DNA from: Comamonadaceae bacterium
Lineage (GTDB): Bacteria > Pseudomonadota > Gammaproteobacteria > Burkholderiales > Burkholderiaceae_C
DNA length: 39,872 nt
NCBI GenBank assembly: GCA_947373605.1
Contig: CANBYM010000017.1
Location: 1 to 39,872, forward strand
Direction: 5' to 3'
A program made the translations under genes and the position numbers. The first letter of the stretch is position 1. Every line of letters begins with the position of its first letter. The notes beneath the pieces were generated by a model. That model did not search any database. It was not told where the DNA came from and worked only from the letters and a program-made list of their open reading frames with translations. Shown here piece after piece: positions 23,790 to 32,660 of the stretch.

Positions 23790-26048
23790 ATGACCGCACA
23801 CGATCATCACACGCACGACAATCCCAATAACCCAGAAGCCGGGCACGACCATGGTCATGCCCACGATCATGACTCGGATGCCTGCTGCAGTGGTAGTGCA
23901 GTCAGCGTGGCCATGCCCGTATCCCTGAAACGTACAGAAAAGGTGGCGGTTGGTACGGAGGTGCAGACACCCATTCGCATCATGCAGATGGACTGCCCCA
24001 CCGAAGAAGCGTTGCTGCGCAAAAAGCTGGGCGGAATGACGGGTGTTTCTGGAATGGAATTCAACCTGATGCAGCGGGTGCTCACCGTCACCCATGAGCC
24101 CCTGGCCATGGAGCCAATTCTGGCCGCCGTGCGCTCTTTGGGCTTCACACCGGAGATTGCAGACGCGAACCACACGGAACCCACACCCGAACCATCCAAG
24201 CCCTGGTGGCCACTGGCCCTGGCCGGACTTGCAGCTGTAGCGTCCGAGGCCACGCATTGGCTGGGTCTGCCCGTTGCAGTGGTCGCCGCGTTGGCACTTT
24301 TGGCCGTGCTGGCCTGCGGCATTACCACCTACAAAAAAGGCTGGATTGCCCTCCGCAATGGCAACCTGAACATCAATGCACTGATGAGCATTGCGGTCAC
24401 CGGTGCTCTGGTGTTGGGGCAGTGGCCGGAAGCCGCCATGGTAATGGTCTTGTTTACTGTGGCCGAGCTGATTGAAGCCAAGTCGCTGGACCGCGCGCGC
24501 AATGCCATTCGCGGCCTGATGCAACTCACACCCGAAACTGCCACCGTCCTGCAAAGCGATGGCACTTGGCAGGAAGCGGCGGCGAAGTTGGTTGTGGTGG
24601 GTGCAAAGGTGCGCATCAAACCGGGCGAGCGAATTGCATTGGATGGGACCCTCGTCAGCGGCAGCTCCAGCGTGAACCAGGCGCCCATCACTGGGGAGAG
24701 TCTGCCGGTGGACAAGCAGAGCGGCGACCTAGTGTTTGCCGGCACCATCAACACCAACGGCTCCTTTGAATACACAGTGACAGCAGTGGCCAACAACAGC
24801 ACCCTGGCACGCATCATCCATGCGGTGGAAGAAGCACAAGGCGCGAAAGCACCGACACAGCGCTTTGTCGACCAGTTTGCTAAGGTCTATACTCCGGTCG
24901 TGTTTGCCATCGCTCTGGCCATTGCGGTGTTGCCGCCTTTGCTGATGGGCGGTGACTGGATCAGCTGGGTTTACAAAGCGTTGGTGATGCTGGTCATTGC
25001 CTGCCCGTGTGCGCTGGTGATTTCCACGCCGGTCACCATCGTCAGTGGCCTAGCCGCAGCGGCGCGCCATGGCATTCTGGTCAAGGGGGGTGTCTACCTG
25101 GAAGAGGGGCGCAAGTTGAAATGGCTGGCCCTGGACAAGACCGGCACCATCACACAAGGCAAACCTGCCCAGACCGACTTCTTTGCACTCAATGGCTGGG
25201 ATGCAGCAGAAGTGCGCAGCCTTGCAACAAGCCTGGCGACGCGTTCAGACCATCCCGTTTCCCTGGCCGTGGCGCAAGCGGCCAAGCGTGATGGCGTGGG
25301 ACTAAATGCTGTGGAGCAGTTTGAAGCCTTGGCTGGTCGAGGAGTCAAAGGGGTGATCAATGGTAAGACCTACTTCCTAGGCAACCACCGTCTGATTCAC
25401 GAGCAGGGGCGTTGTTCGGATGCACTTGAGCTGCAGCTCTCCGCACTGGAAGAACAGGGCAAAACGGTCATTCTTTTGACCGATGAGCAAAGTGTGCACG
25501 GTCTGTTTGCGGTAGCGGACACCGTCAAGGAAGGCAGCCGCCAAGCCATTGAGGAGTTGCGTGCCTTGGGCATCAAAACTGTCATGCTGACGGGAGACAA
25601 CGCACACACGGCAAAGGCAATTGCTGCACAGGTGGGACTTGACGATGCGCGGGGCGACCTGCTGCCCGAAGACAAACTAAAGGCCATTGAAGGCCTGATC
25701 GCGGAAGGTGTTGCGGTCGGCATGGTGGGCGATGGCATTAACGACGCACCCGCTTTGGCACGGGCAGACATCGGTTTTGCCATGGGTGCTGCGGGAACGG
25801 GAACCGCAATTGAAACCGCCGATGTGGCTTTGATGGATGACGATTTGCGCAAGCTTGCGCGCTTTGTGCGCTTGTCTCGTGACACGCACAAGCTCTTGGT
25901 TCAGAACATCGTGCTGGCCTTAGGCATCAAGGCCGTCTTCTTGGTGTTGACTTTGGTTGGCATGGGCACCATGTGGATGGCCGTGTTTGCGGATGTTGGA
26001 GCCAGCTTGCTGGTAGTAGCCAATGGGTTGAGACTGCTCAGAAGGTAG
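23790..26048 (+). CDS. cadA: P1B-type Cd/Zn/Pb-exporting ATPase
   Basis: A 752-aa metal pump. The N-terminus is His-rich (HDHHTHD, then HDHGHAHDHD and ACC), followed by an HMA-like domain with MDCPTEEAL, a known variant of the CxxC motif. Conserved elements are TGES, the CPC in IACPCALVIS (transmembrane metal site), DKTGTIT (phosphorylated Asp), SDHPVSLAV, GDGINDAPAL and the terminal ADVGASLLVVANGLRLL with the Asp typical of ZntA-type pumps. The TTG at 23754 is an alternative start. It is divergent from cadR. The symbol cadA is functional; zntA or pbrA are equally possible. Confidence 0.93.
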   Translation: MTAHDHHTHDNPNNPEAGHDHGHAHDHDSDACCSGSAVSVAMPVSLKRTEKVAVGTEVQTPIRIMQMDCPTEEALLRKKLGGMTGVSGMEFNLMQRVLTVTHEPLAMEPILAAVRSLGFTPEIADANHTEPTPEPSKPWWPLALAGLAAVASEATHWLGLPVAVVAALALLAVLACGITTYKKGWIALRNGNLNINALMSIAVTGALVLGQWPEAAMVMVLFTVAELIEAKSLDRARNAIRGLMQLTPETATVLQSDGTWQEAAAKLVVVGAKVRIKPGERIALDGTLVSGSSSVNQAPITGESLPVDKQSGDLVFAGTINTNGSFEYTVTAVANNSTLARIIHAVEEAQGAKAPTQRFVDQFAKVYTPVVFAIALAIAVLPPLLMGGDWISWVYKALVMLVIACPCALVISTPVTIVSGLAAAARHGILVKGGVYLEEGRKLKWLALDKTGTITQGKPAQTDFFALNGWDAAEVRSLATSLATRSDHPVSLAVAQAAKRDGVGLNAVEQFEALAGRGVKGVINGKTYFLGNHRLIHEQGRCSDALELQLSALEEQGKTVILLTDEQSVHGLFAVADTVKEGSRQAIEELRALGIKTVMLTGDNAHTAKAIAAQVGLDDARGDLLPEDKLKAIEGLIAEGVAVGMVGDGINDAPALARADIGFAMGAAGTGTAIETADVALMDDDLRKLARFVRLSRDTHKLLVQNIVLALGIKAVFLVLTLVGMGTMWMAVFADVGASLLVVANGLRLLRR

Positions 26049-26209
26049 TGCTTCCGTTGATTGTGCAGTGTCGGCCAAATGATGCGCACCAGGCATAGCC
26101 AGCAGAATGCACACATTAATCTGACGGAACCTGAATACCTGAGCAACCTTTAACTGGAGAGCGGGCATTTTTTCCGGATGTTAGTCCATTGGGTTTAGCA
26201 TCTGCTCGG

Positions 26210-26809
26210 ATGGTAAATCACTACTTTTTGCTCATTGGAGCTTGGGCGCTCTTTGGCCTCAGCCACAGCTTTCTGGCTGGCACTCGACTGGATCGTCTGT
26301 TCGGGCACCGAAGCCGTCTAGCCTACAACACCATTGCAATGGTGATGACGGCTATTCCGTTCTTGGTTCTCGCGAGGTATCCGGCAATCCCCTTGTGGCA
26401 AGACCAAAGCTGGCTGCAGTCGGCAAGGATCGTGGTCAATGTTGGTGTCGTTCTGGCGTTCATCCACACGCTGAAGTTCTATTCCATCTCCGGCTTTCTG
26501 GGGCTCAAGGCCGACACTTGGCCATTGACATTCAGCCCGTGGCACTGCTGGATACGACATCCCTGGTATTTCCTGACGCTGGTTTTTGTCTGGAGCCAGG
26601 CAATGACCGATACATGGCTCATCTCTACCCTGTGCATGTCTCTGTACTTGGTCATTGGTAGCCGCAAAGAGGAAAGCAGAATATTGGCGAAACACCCTGG
26701 CTCGTATGCGGAATATTCGAGGATTGTTCCCGGCTTGATTCCTTGGCGTGGACGCGCACTGGATGAGGCAACCCGCCTGCGCCTGGAAGCGACGGCCCTG
26801 CAAGAATAG
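26210..26809 (+). CDS. NnrU/ICMT-like integral membrane protein
   Basis: A 199-aa protein with five or six predicted membrane helices. HPWYFLTLVFVWSQAMTDTW followed by SLYLVIGSRKEESRILAKHPG and YAEYSRIVPGLIPW is the pattern of the isoprenylcysteine methyltransferase/NnrU superfamily, which includes membrane methyltransferases. Some relatives are thought to methylate thiols. The substrate is unknown here. I chose ATG 26210; a TTG at 26189 is an alternative. It lies about 160 bp after the ATPase. Confidence 0.75.
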   Translation: MVNHYFLLIGAWALFGLSHSFLAGTRLDRLFGHRSRLAYNTIAMVMTAIPFLVLARYPAIPLWQDQSWLQSARIVVNVGVVLAFIHTLKFYSISGFLGLKADTWPLTFSPWHCWIRHPWYFLTLVFVWSQAMTDTWLISTLCMSLYLVIGSRKEESRILAKHPGSYAEYSRIVPGLIPWRGRALDEATRLRLEATALQE

Positions 26810-26983
26810 CGTTGTGGAATAACAGCCACTAGAGTGGGTGAAACCTCGCAAGGCTCGCAAAATGATGAGCAAGCTGGGCCATGGCTGTGACCTGCGTTGA
26901 CAGGTTGATTCCGGGTGCTCCCGACAGTCAGCTGTCTGGTGTGTAAGCCCTTGGTCCGACTTACTCACTATGCGCAAGATTGT

Positions 26984-27514
26984 CTACTGCGCCAAGAGGT
27001 CTTCGATGTTCTTGCGAATAGCCGCGCTGGCGAAGTCGCGTGCGCCGTTGGCGACGCCTGTCAGATTGCCCTGCTTGTTGAAAATCAGGGTCGTGGGAAG
27101 ATCGCTCACCTTGAAATAAGTACCTACCTCGCTACGGGCATCAACCAGTAGGGGAAAGGTGGGCGCGGGGCTGAACATGCCCATTTTTGATTTGATCTTT
27201 TCTGCTGATTCGCCCTGGTTTATTCCAAGTACCACGAAATCTTTGCCTTGCATAGAAAGATGTAGTCGTTCTATGGAAGGCATCTCGGCCCTGCATGGCG
27301 GGCACCAGGTGGCCCAAAAGTTCAACATCAGAACCTTGCCCTGAAAGGAACTTAGATCATGGATTTCGCCAGTGAGATCGGAGAGCTTGATAGCAGGCAA
27401 TTTGACGGGGCGCGATGCGTTGCTTTGTGCTTGAGAACTGTTGGACAACATCAGCAGGAGGCTGGACATTGCACAGCTCAAAGCCTTTCGCCGTCGAGGG
27501 TCGTAAGTAGTCAT
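26984..27514 (-). CDS. TlpA-like periplasmic thioredoxin
   Basis: A 176-aa thioredoxin with the active site W70-CPPC (C71/C74) in LNFWATWCPPCRAEMPS and the cis-Pro in SDLPTTLIFN. The N-terminus has RRRK followed by a hydrophobic segment ending NSSQAQS, so it is exported; the arginines hint at Tat but are not a clear Tat motif. ATG 27514 begins this segment. It is on the same strand as the Crp/Fnr gene, 100 bp downstream of it. Role: probably reduction of periplasmic thiols. Confidence 0.85.
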   Translation of the reverse strand: MTTYDPRRRKALSCAMSSLLLMLSNSSQAQSNASRPVKLPAIKLSDLTGEIHDLSSFQGKVLMLNFWATWCPPCRAEMPSIERLHLSMQGKDFVVLGINQGESAEKIKSKMGMFSPAPTFPLLVDARSEVGTYFKVSDLPTTLIFNKQGNLTGVANGARDFASAAIRKNIEDLLAQ

Positions 27515-27614
27515 GGTGAAACTCGTTCGTACTGAGATGCCCAAGTCTACGAGCGCTGTAGATTTTGACTTGCCACTCGAATGTGTCGTCAGCATCAATG
27601 CCGCGAATTCGATC

Positions 27615-28262
27615 TTATCGCTTTAAAAGTGTCATCGTGCTGCCTTCACGCCGAATCACTTGAGCCTGATCCAACGCGGCCAGTGTCCGGTAAAGCGCCT
27701 CATGCGTAACGCCCAACTCACCCGCCAGCGATTTGAGGCCAGTGGCGGCGGTATAGGCTCCGTTCCGCCCCTGCGTATTGATGAGGTGGACCACTCGGTC
27801 TTTGACCGATTTCATGCTCAGTCGCTCACAGTGCAGCCGCAAGCGTCGGACTTCACCATTGAGCATGCCGATCCACCGGCTGGCGAATGCGGGGTCGCAG
27901 TCAAGCTCAGCGGACAAGTCCTTTATGGGAATCTTGACAACGGTCGAGTCGGTGATGGCGAGCGCGTCGCAGTGGTACTTGGCGGATTTGAGGCTGGCTT
28001 CACTCACGAATCCTTGGCGTGTTCGCTGCAGCACCACGGGCTCTCCCTGCAATCCTGTGCGCTCAAGGGTTATTTCCCCCGAGATCACATAGAACATCCA
28101 GTCTGGTCTCGCGCCGGTGTGGAATATTCGTTCATTTTTGGAGCAGCGCGCGCCCTCGCAGAGTGCGTGGATCGTCGAAGGCAAAAGTGCCTTGAGATCT
28201 GGTGGAAGAATCATACTTTTCATATGACTCTGATCATATGGGTATTCGTGGTTGGCATCCAT
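27615..28262 (-). CDS. Crp/Fnr-family regulator
   Basis: A 215-aa regulator: N-terminal cyclic-nucleotide-binding-like barrel (MFYVISGEITLERTGLQGEP) and a C-terminal winged helix with recognition region LAGELGVTHEALYRTLAAL. Fnr cluster cysteines are absent, and the ligand is unknown. The first ATG (28262) has GGGGA upstream; ATG 28223 lies inside the palindrome at 28221-28240. It is divergent from the HMA gene at 28322 and so may control the copper-like operon to the right. Confidence 0.85.
   Translation of the reverse strand: MDANHEYPYDQSHMKSMILPPDLKALLPSTIHALCEGARCSKNERIFHTGARPDWMFYVISGEITLERTGLQGEPVVLQRTRQGFVSEASLKSAKYHCDALAITDSTVVKIPIKDLSAELDCDPAFASRWIGMLNGEVRRLRLHCERLSMKSVKDRVVHLINTQGRNGAYTAATGLKSLAGELGVTHEALYRTLAALDQAQVIRREGSTMTLLKR
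28221..28240. promoter_or_regulatory. Palindrome between Crp/Fnr and HMA genes
   Basis: CATATGA (28221-28227) and TCATATG (28234-28240) form a perfect 7-bp inverted repeat with a 6-nt spacer. It is the size expected for a Crp/Fnr-type dimer site and sits over the second possible start of the regulator and 82 bp before the HMA start. Autoregulation plus control of the divergent operon is plausible. Confidence 0.5.
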
Positions 28263-28321
28263 ACTTTCCCCATGCCGCAGCGAATCCGTTTCTCGCGGTG
28301 ATAACTACCAAGGACATCGAA

Positions 28322-28600
28322 ATGAAGCTATCCATGCAAGTCGAAATCGACAACCTCAAGTGTGGGGGGTGCGAAAAATCCATCGTTAAAGCCCTGTCAG
28401 ATATGCCGGAGATCTCTGATCTTTTAGTGGATCGTGAACATCAGATGGTGCGCTTTACTGGTGCTACATCGGTCCGCGACGCAGTAGTCCAAAAGCTGCG
28501 AACAATGGGCTATCCGGAGAAGGGCTCGCTTGCCGGGTTTGATGCAGGACTGGCCAATGCAAAGTCCTTTGTGAGCTGCGCTGTGGGCCGCATGTCCTGA
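28322..28600 (+). CDS. Heavy-metal-associated (HMA) domain protein, CopZ-like
   Basis: A 92-aa cytoplasmic metallochaperone-like protein. C14 and C17 in KCGGCEKSIVKAL replace the usual MxCxxC context. The rest of the beta-alpha-beta fold follows (VREHQMVRFTG-like strand, then VVQKLRTMGYP). A short extra tail (SFVSCAVGRMS) adds another Cys. AGGA lies 7 nt before ATG 28322. It opens the run of metal-related genes; Cu(I) is the usual ligand, others possible. Confidence 0.8.
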   Translation: MKLSMQVEIDNLKCGGCEKSIVKALSDMPEISDLLVDREHQMVRFTGATSVRDAVVQKLRTMGYPEKGSLAGFDAGLANAKSFVSCAVGRMS

Positions 28601-28634
28601 TTCGTCCCATTCAATCAACTTTTAGGAGATCGCT

Positions 28635-29168
28635 ATGAAGAAGTACCTTGTTCCTGCGCTGGCCATTGCTCTTATTGGGGCCTCGATCGCAAGCCTCGCG
28701 CAATCCACGCCCATGGATCATTCGTCCCACGGCATGCAGGGCATGATGGGAATGGATTCCTCCAACATGCAGGCCATGCAAAAGAAGATGAGTGCGGCCA
28801 AGACCGTTGAGGAGCGCCAATCTCTGATGGCTGAGCATCAGACGCAAATGGCCGGCAAGCAGGGCTCAATGATGGGAATGAACCACGATGGAAGGTCCGC
28901 TCCGACGGACCATGCCGCCGGCGGAATGATGGCAATGGGTTCCGGCGAAATGCAGGCGATGCGAGAATCTATGCAGAAGAAAATGAGCGCAGCCAAAACA
29001 GATGAGGAGCGTCAGGCTTTGATGTCCGAGCAGCAGAAGTTGATGATGGAAAAGCGCGCCCACATGATGCCGACGAATGCGAACGGCCATGACATGAATG
29101 GAATGCCGGGCAACATGGCTGAGCGCCGACAGATGATGCAAAGTCGCATGGGCATGATGCCCATGTAA
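28635..29168 (+). CDS. Met/His-rich periplasmic protein with internal repeat
   Basis: A 177-aa secreted protein: signal peptide KYLVPALAIALIGASIASLA, then a mature part with about 35 methionines in total (near 20%) plus several histidines. The segment MQAMQKKMSAAKTVEERQSL occurs again as MQKKMSAAKTDEERQALM, giving two tandem helical units separated by MM/GM-rich loops. Such proteins bind Cu(I) or Ag(I) in the periplasm (inference from PcoE/CopB-type composition, not from homology). It follows the HMA gene by 34 bp and is preceded by a ribosome binding site (AGGAG). Confidence 0.8.
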   Translation: MKKYLVPALAIALIGASIASLAQSTPMDHSSHGMQGMMGMDSSNMQAMQKKMSAAKTVEERQSLMAEHQTQMAGKQGSMMGMNHDGRSAPTDHAAGGMMAMGSGEMQAMRESMQKKMSAAKTDEERQALMSEQQKLMMEKRAHMMPTNANGHDMNGMPGNMAERRQMMQSRMGMMPM

Positions 29169-29242
29169 GGGTTTGGTTTGCCGATCATCCGACGTCATGG
29201 ATGGGAGTAACCTGAATCAACAACCAATTGAATGGACCGCCT

Positions 29243-30451
29243 GTGTCGCTCACATCACCGATCAAACGCCGCCTTTTGTTGGCTAGCTTAGCCGCGCTGC
29301 TTATTGGCCTGTTCTTCTTCGTGATGTTGCGCTCCGGTCCGCTGGCACCCATCAAAGTGACTGTGGGCCAGGTCAAAGAGGGCATCTTTGCACCTGAGCT
29401 CTTTGGCATAGGCACGGTGGAGGCCAGGCGCAGTTGGATGATCGGGCCAACCGTGGCCGGGCGCGTACTGAGCGTAAAAGTCGATGTGGGCGACACGGTC
29501 AAAGCTGGACAGCTTGTTGCGGAGATGGACCCGGTGGATATAGACCAGCGCCTGGCATCTCTGGATGCTGCGATTGAGCGGGCCCGAAGCGCTCAGACCG
29601 CAGCGACGGCAGTTCAAACTGACGCTGTTGCCAGACGCGAATTGGCGGCTTCCAACATGCGCCGCAACCAGGACCTGGCGGACCAGCATTTCATCAGCGC
29701 TGGCGCCTTGGAGAGTTTCACCCAAACCAAGGCGTCGGCCGATGCCGCACTAGAGTCGGCCCGCGCCAACGCACTCGGCGCCGCACAGGATTTGAACCGC
29801 GCCAAGGCGGATCGGGCAGCCTTGCTGCAGCAGCGCGCAAATGTTCGCTTGATCGCTCCATCCGATGGCGTAGTGTCCGCGCGCGATGCGGAGCCCGGCT
29901 CCACCGTGGTGGCGGGGCAAGCGGTTCTGCGCCTCATTGATCCGGCCAGCCTGTGGGTGAAGCTGCGTGTGGACCAGGGCCGTTCAGGCGGACTCGCACA
30001 AGGCTTGAAGGCTCGCATTGTCTTGCGCTCTCAACCGCAAATCTTCCTGTCTGGGACAGTGGCCAGGGTCGAGTTGCTCGGCGACAGCGTGACTGAAGAG
30101 CGCATCGCCCAATTGGCATTTGACAAGGCGCCACTCGGGATGTCGGTAGGGGAAATGGCAGAAGCAACCATTCAACTCCCGTCCATATCTCAATCGCTCC
30201 TCATTCCGACTGCGAGCATTCAGCGCCAGGGCGGCGCCAACGGCGTCTGGCGCATGGACTCGGGCAAACCGGTCTTCGTGCCGGTAAAGCTTGGCTCCAC
30301 CAGTCTGGATGGACAAACCCAAATTCTTGACGGTCTCAAATCCGGTGATGAAGTCGTTGTCTACAGCCAGAAACCCTTATCTGCTGGTGCTCGCCTACAG
30401 GTCGTGGACACTATCGTCGCCCCCGCAGGCGTAGCCGGAGCGGCCCCGTGA
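29243..30451 (+). CDS. HlyD/MacA-like membrane fusion protein
   Basis: A protein of about 402 aa with one N-terminal membrane helix (RRLLLASLAALLIGLFFFVM), a lipoyl/barrel-sandwich region (GRVLSVKVDVGDTVKAGQLV), a helical hairpin (about residues 100-190) and beta-barrel regions. It would link the inner-membrane ABC permease with the periplasm or an outer-membrane channel. GTG 29243 has GGA 6 nt upstream; the TTG at 29228 is the alternative. Its TGA overlaps the GTG of the permease gene. Confidence 0.85.
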   Translation: MSLTSPIKRRLLLASLAALLIGLFFFVMLRSGPLAPIKVTVGQVKEGIFAPELFGIGTVEARRSWMIGPTVAGRVLSVKVDVGDTVKAGQLVAEMDPVDIDQRLASLDAAIERARSAQTAATAVQTDAVARRELAASNMRRNQDLADQHFISAGALESFTQTKASADAALESARANALGAAQDLNRAKADRAALLQQRANVRLIAPSDGVVSARDAEPGSTVVAGQAVLRLIDPASLWVKLRVDQGRSGGLAQGLKARIVLRSQPQIFLSGTVARVELLGDSVTEERIAQLAFDKAPLGMSVGEMAEATIQLPSISQSLLIPTASIQRQGGANGVWRMDSGKPVFVPVKLGSTSLDGQTQILDGLKSGDEVVVYSQKPLSAGARLQVVDTIVAPAGVAGAAP

Positions 30452-31641
30452 TTAGCCTGGCAGGCCGCGATATTCTGCATGCGTGGCCCAAGTTTGTTTT
30501 GACGGGTATGGGCCTGGGACTGCTCATTGGCGTGACCTTGTCCATGGCCGGAGTGTATCGCGGCATGGTGGACGATGCCGAGGCCTTGCTGACCAACAGC
30601 GGTGCCGATTTGTGGGTCGTGCAAAAAGACACACAGGGCCCTTACGCGGAATCGTCCAGCCTCAAGGACGATGCGGTTCACGGCATTGAAGGCATGCCAG
30701 GCGTCGCGCGGGCAGCCAACGTGACCTACCTCAACATGCAGGTTCAAAGAGGCTCTGACGAGGCACGCGCCATGGTTGTGGGCATAGAGCCAGGAAAGCC
30801 TGGAAGTCCGGCGCAGTTGTTGGAGGGGCGACCTTTAACACGCAGCCACTATGAAGCGGTAGCAGACGTGAAAACCGGTTTTGCCCTTGGGGACCGCATT
30901 CGCATTCGTCGCCATGATTACGACGTGGTCGGCCTGACCCAGCGCATGGTGTCTTCGGCCGGCGACCCCATGGTGTTCATTCCCTTGAAGGATGCTCAGG
31001 AGGCGCAGTTCCTGAAAGACAACGATGCCATCGTTAACGATCGTGCGCGCACCGCGGCCAACCCCGCGTTCAATCGTCCGGGCGTGCCAGGGCTGCTGGA
31101 TGCCGCCATTGCCAGCCAGAGCAGTAGCCACAGTGTGAACGCAGTGCTGGTGCAGGTCCGGGAAGGCTATTCGCCGGCACAGGTTGCCGAGCCGATCCGG
31201 CGATGGAAGCACCTAGAGGCCTACGACCGTGCGGGCATGGAAGACATTCTGGTCGCCAAGCTCATAGCCACTTCAGCCAAGCAGATCGGCATGTTTCTGG
31301 TCATCCTGGCCATCGTGAGTGCTGCCATCGTGGCCTTCATCATCTACACCATGACGATGGGGAAGATCCGTGAGATTGCGGTTTTGAAGCTCATTGGCAC
31401 CAGCAACGCGACCATCGCTTCCATGATCCTTCAGCAGGCCATGGGATTGGGATTGATCGGCTTTTTCGTTGGAAAGCTCGCGGCCACGCTGTGGGCACCG
31501 GTCTTCCCCAAATACGTGCTTTTGTTGCAAAGTGACGCCTTTCGCGGTCTTGCGGTGGTGATGCTGATCTGCACCTTGGCAAGCACCCTGGCCATTCGCA
31601 TCGCCATCAAGGTTGATCCGGCAGAAGCGATTGGAGGATGA
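30448..31641 (+). CDS. FtsX-like ABC permease
   Basis: A 397-aa protein with an N-terminal helix (FVLTGMGLGLLIGVTLSMAG), a large periplasmic domain (about residues 40-270) and three C-terminal helices, the topology of MacB/FtsX/DevC permeases. GTG 30448 overlaps the fusion-protein stop; the ATPase start overlaps its own stop, so all three genes are translationally coupled. Mechanotransmission-type transporters of this class push substrate out of the periplasm. Confidence 0.88.
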   Translation: MISLAGRDILHAWPKFVLTGMGLGLLIGVTLSMAGVYRGMVDDAEALLTNSGADLWVVQKDTQGPYAESSSLKDDAVHGIEGMPGVARAANVTYLNMQVQRGSDEARAMVVGIEPGKPGSPAQLLEGRPLTRSHYEAVADVKTGFALGDRIRIRRHDYDVVGLTQRMVSSAGDPMVFIPLKDAQEAQFLKDNDAIVNDRARTAANPAFNRPGVPGLLDAAIASQSSSHSVNAVLVQVREGYSPAQVAEPIRRWKHLEAYDRAGMEDILVAKLIATSAKQIGMFLVILAIVSAAIVAFIIYTMTMGKIREIAVLKLIGTSNATIASMILQQAMGLGLIGFFVGKLAATLWAPVFPKYVLLLQSDAFRGLAVVMLICTLASTLAIRIAIKVDPAEAIGG

Positions 31642-32378
31642 GCATGCAATCCATCATCCAACCAACCATCAGCCAGGCAGGTATCGTCGTTCAGGGCTTG
31701 CGCAAGGTCTATGGCCAAGGCGACACCGCCGTCGAAGCACTCAAAAGCGTTGATATGGTGGTTGGCCCTGGCGAAGTTGTCGGACTCGTGGGGCCCTCAG
31801 GTTCCGGCAAGAGCACTTTGCTCAAATGCTTGGGCGCCATCATCGAGCCGACGTCCGGTCGCATGGTGTTGGGCGGCAACACGCTTTACGACAATGCCTG
31901 GAAAACCAAGGATCTGCGTTCCTTGCGACGCGACAACATTGGGTTTGTATTTCAGGCGCCCTATCTGATCCCATTTCTGGACGTGACCGACAACGTGGCA
32001 TTGCTCCCGATGCTGGCAGGAATGCCCAATGTCCAAGCGCGGGCACGGGCACTGGAGCTACTCAAAGAACTGGATGTTGCGCATCGCGCCAAGGCGGAGC
32101 CTTCCCAGCTTTCAGGGGGCGAACAGCAACGAGTGTCGATTGCCAGAGCGTTAGCCAACAGGCCTCCAGTGATTCTGGCCGATGAGCCTACGGCTCCCCT
32201 CGACAGTGAGAGGGCCTTGGCTGTGATGCGTATTCTCAATCGCATGGCAATCCAGTACGAGGCCGCAGTCATTGTGGTGACGCACGATGAAAAAATCATC
32301 CCAACGTTCAAGCGGATTTACCACATTCGAGAGGGCCGCACGGTCGAAGAGGCGGGGGAAGGCCGGTCGCTTGTGTGA
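31638..32378 (+). CDS. ABC transporter ATPase (LolD/MacB-type)
   Basis: A 246-aa ATPase with Walker A GPSGSGKST (52-60), Q106 in VFQAPYL, signature LSGGEQQRV (158-166) and Walker B VILADEP (178-184). Belongs to the group that pairs with FtsX-like permeases. The ATG at 31638 overlaps the permease stop; ATG 31644 is possible. The operon with an HMA and a Met-rich protein suggests metal or metal-complex export; the ABC parts alone do not show this. Confidence 0.9.
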   Translation: MSMQSIIQPTISQAGIVVQGLRKVYGQGDTAVEALKSVDMVVGPGEVVGLVGPSGSGKSTLLKCLGAIIEPTSGRMVLGGNTLYDNAWKTKDLRSLRRDNIGFVFQAPYLIPFLDVTDNVALLPMLAGMPNVQARARALELLKELDVAHRAKAEPSQLSGGEQQRVSIARALANRPPVILADEPTAPLDSERALAVMRILNRMAIQYEAAVIVVTHDEKIIPTFKRIYHIREGRTVEEAGEGRSLV

Positions 32379-32660
32379 CAAGCCAAGTTGCAGTGGTCTA
32401 TTGTGGGGACGGAAATATTGCCATCCTGATGCTACTCGCCAATGGAGATCGACTTGGTGAGGTTCCGTTCAATGGCTGCAGTCCATTATCACGCGCTACG
32501 TTCACGTGAGTTCGATGTAACACGAGCAATGTCGGTATGTGCCACATCGAAATAGGGATGTACAAATCTTGTGCTTAAAACCTCCTAATTCAGGGGCAAA
32601 GTCAGATTTAGCGGCCTAATCAAAGTACAGTGCTAACGATCTAGGCACGCTATTCGGGAC
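32379..32660. other. Intergenic region before the first chemoreceptor
   Basis: About 280 bp without a supported gene. I found no clear promoter matching sigma-28 or sigma-70 consensus sequences, and no terminator after the ABC operon. Confidence 0.5.

Noticed and set aside
32379..32660. Sigma-28 promoter for the chemoreceptor
   Set aside because: TAAA words are present but none is followed at the right distance by GCCGATAA-like sequence.
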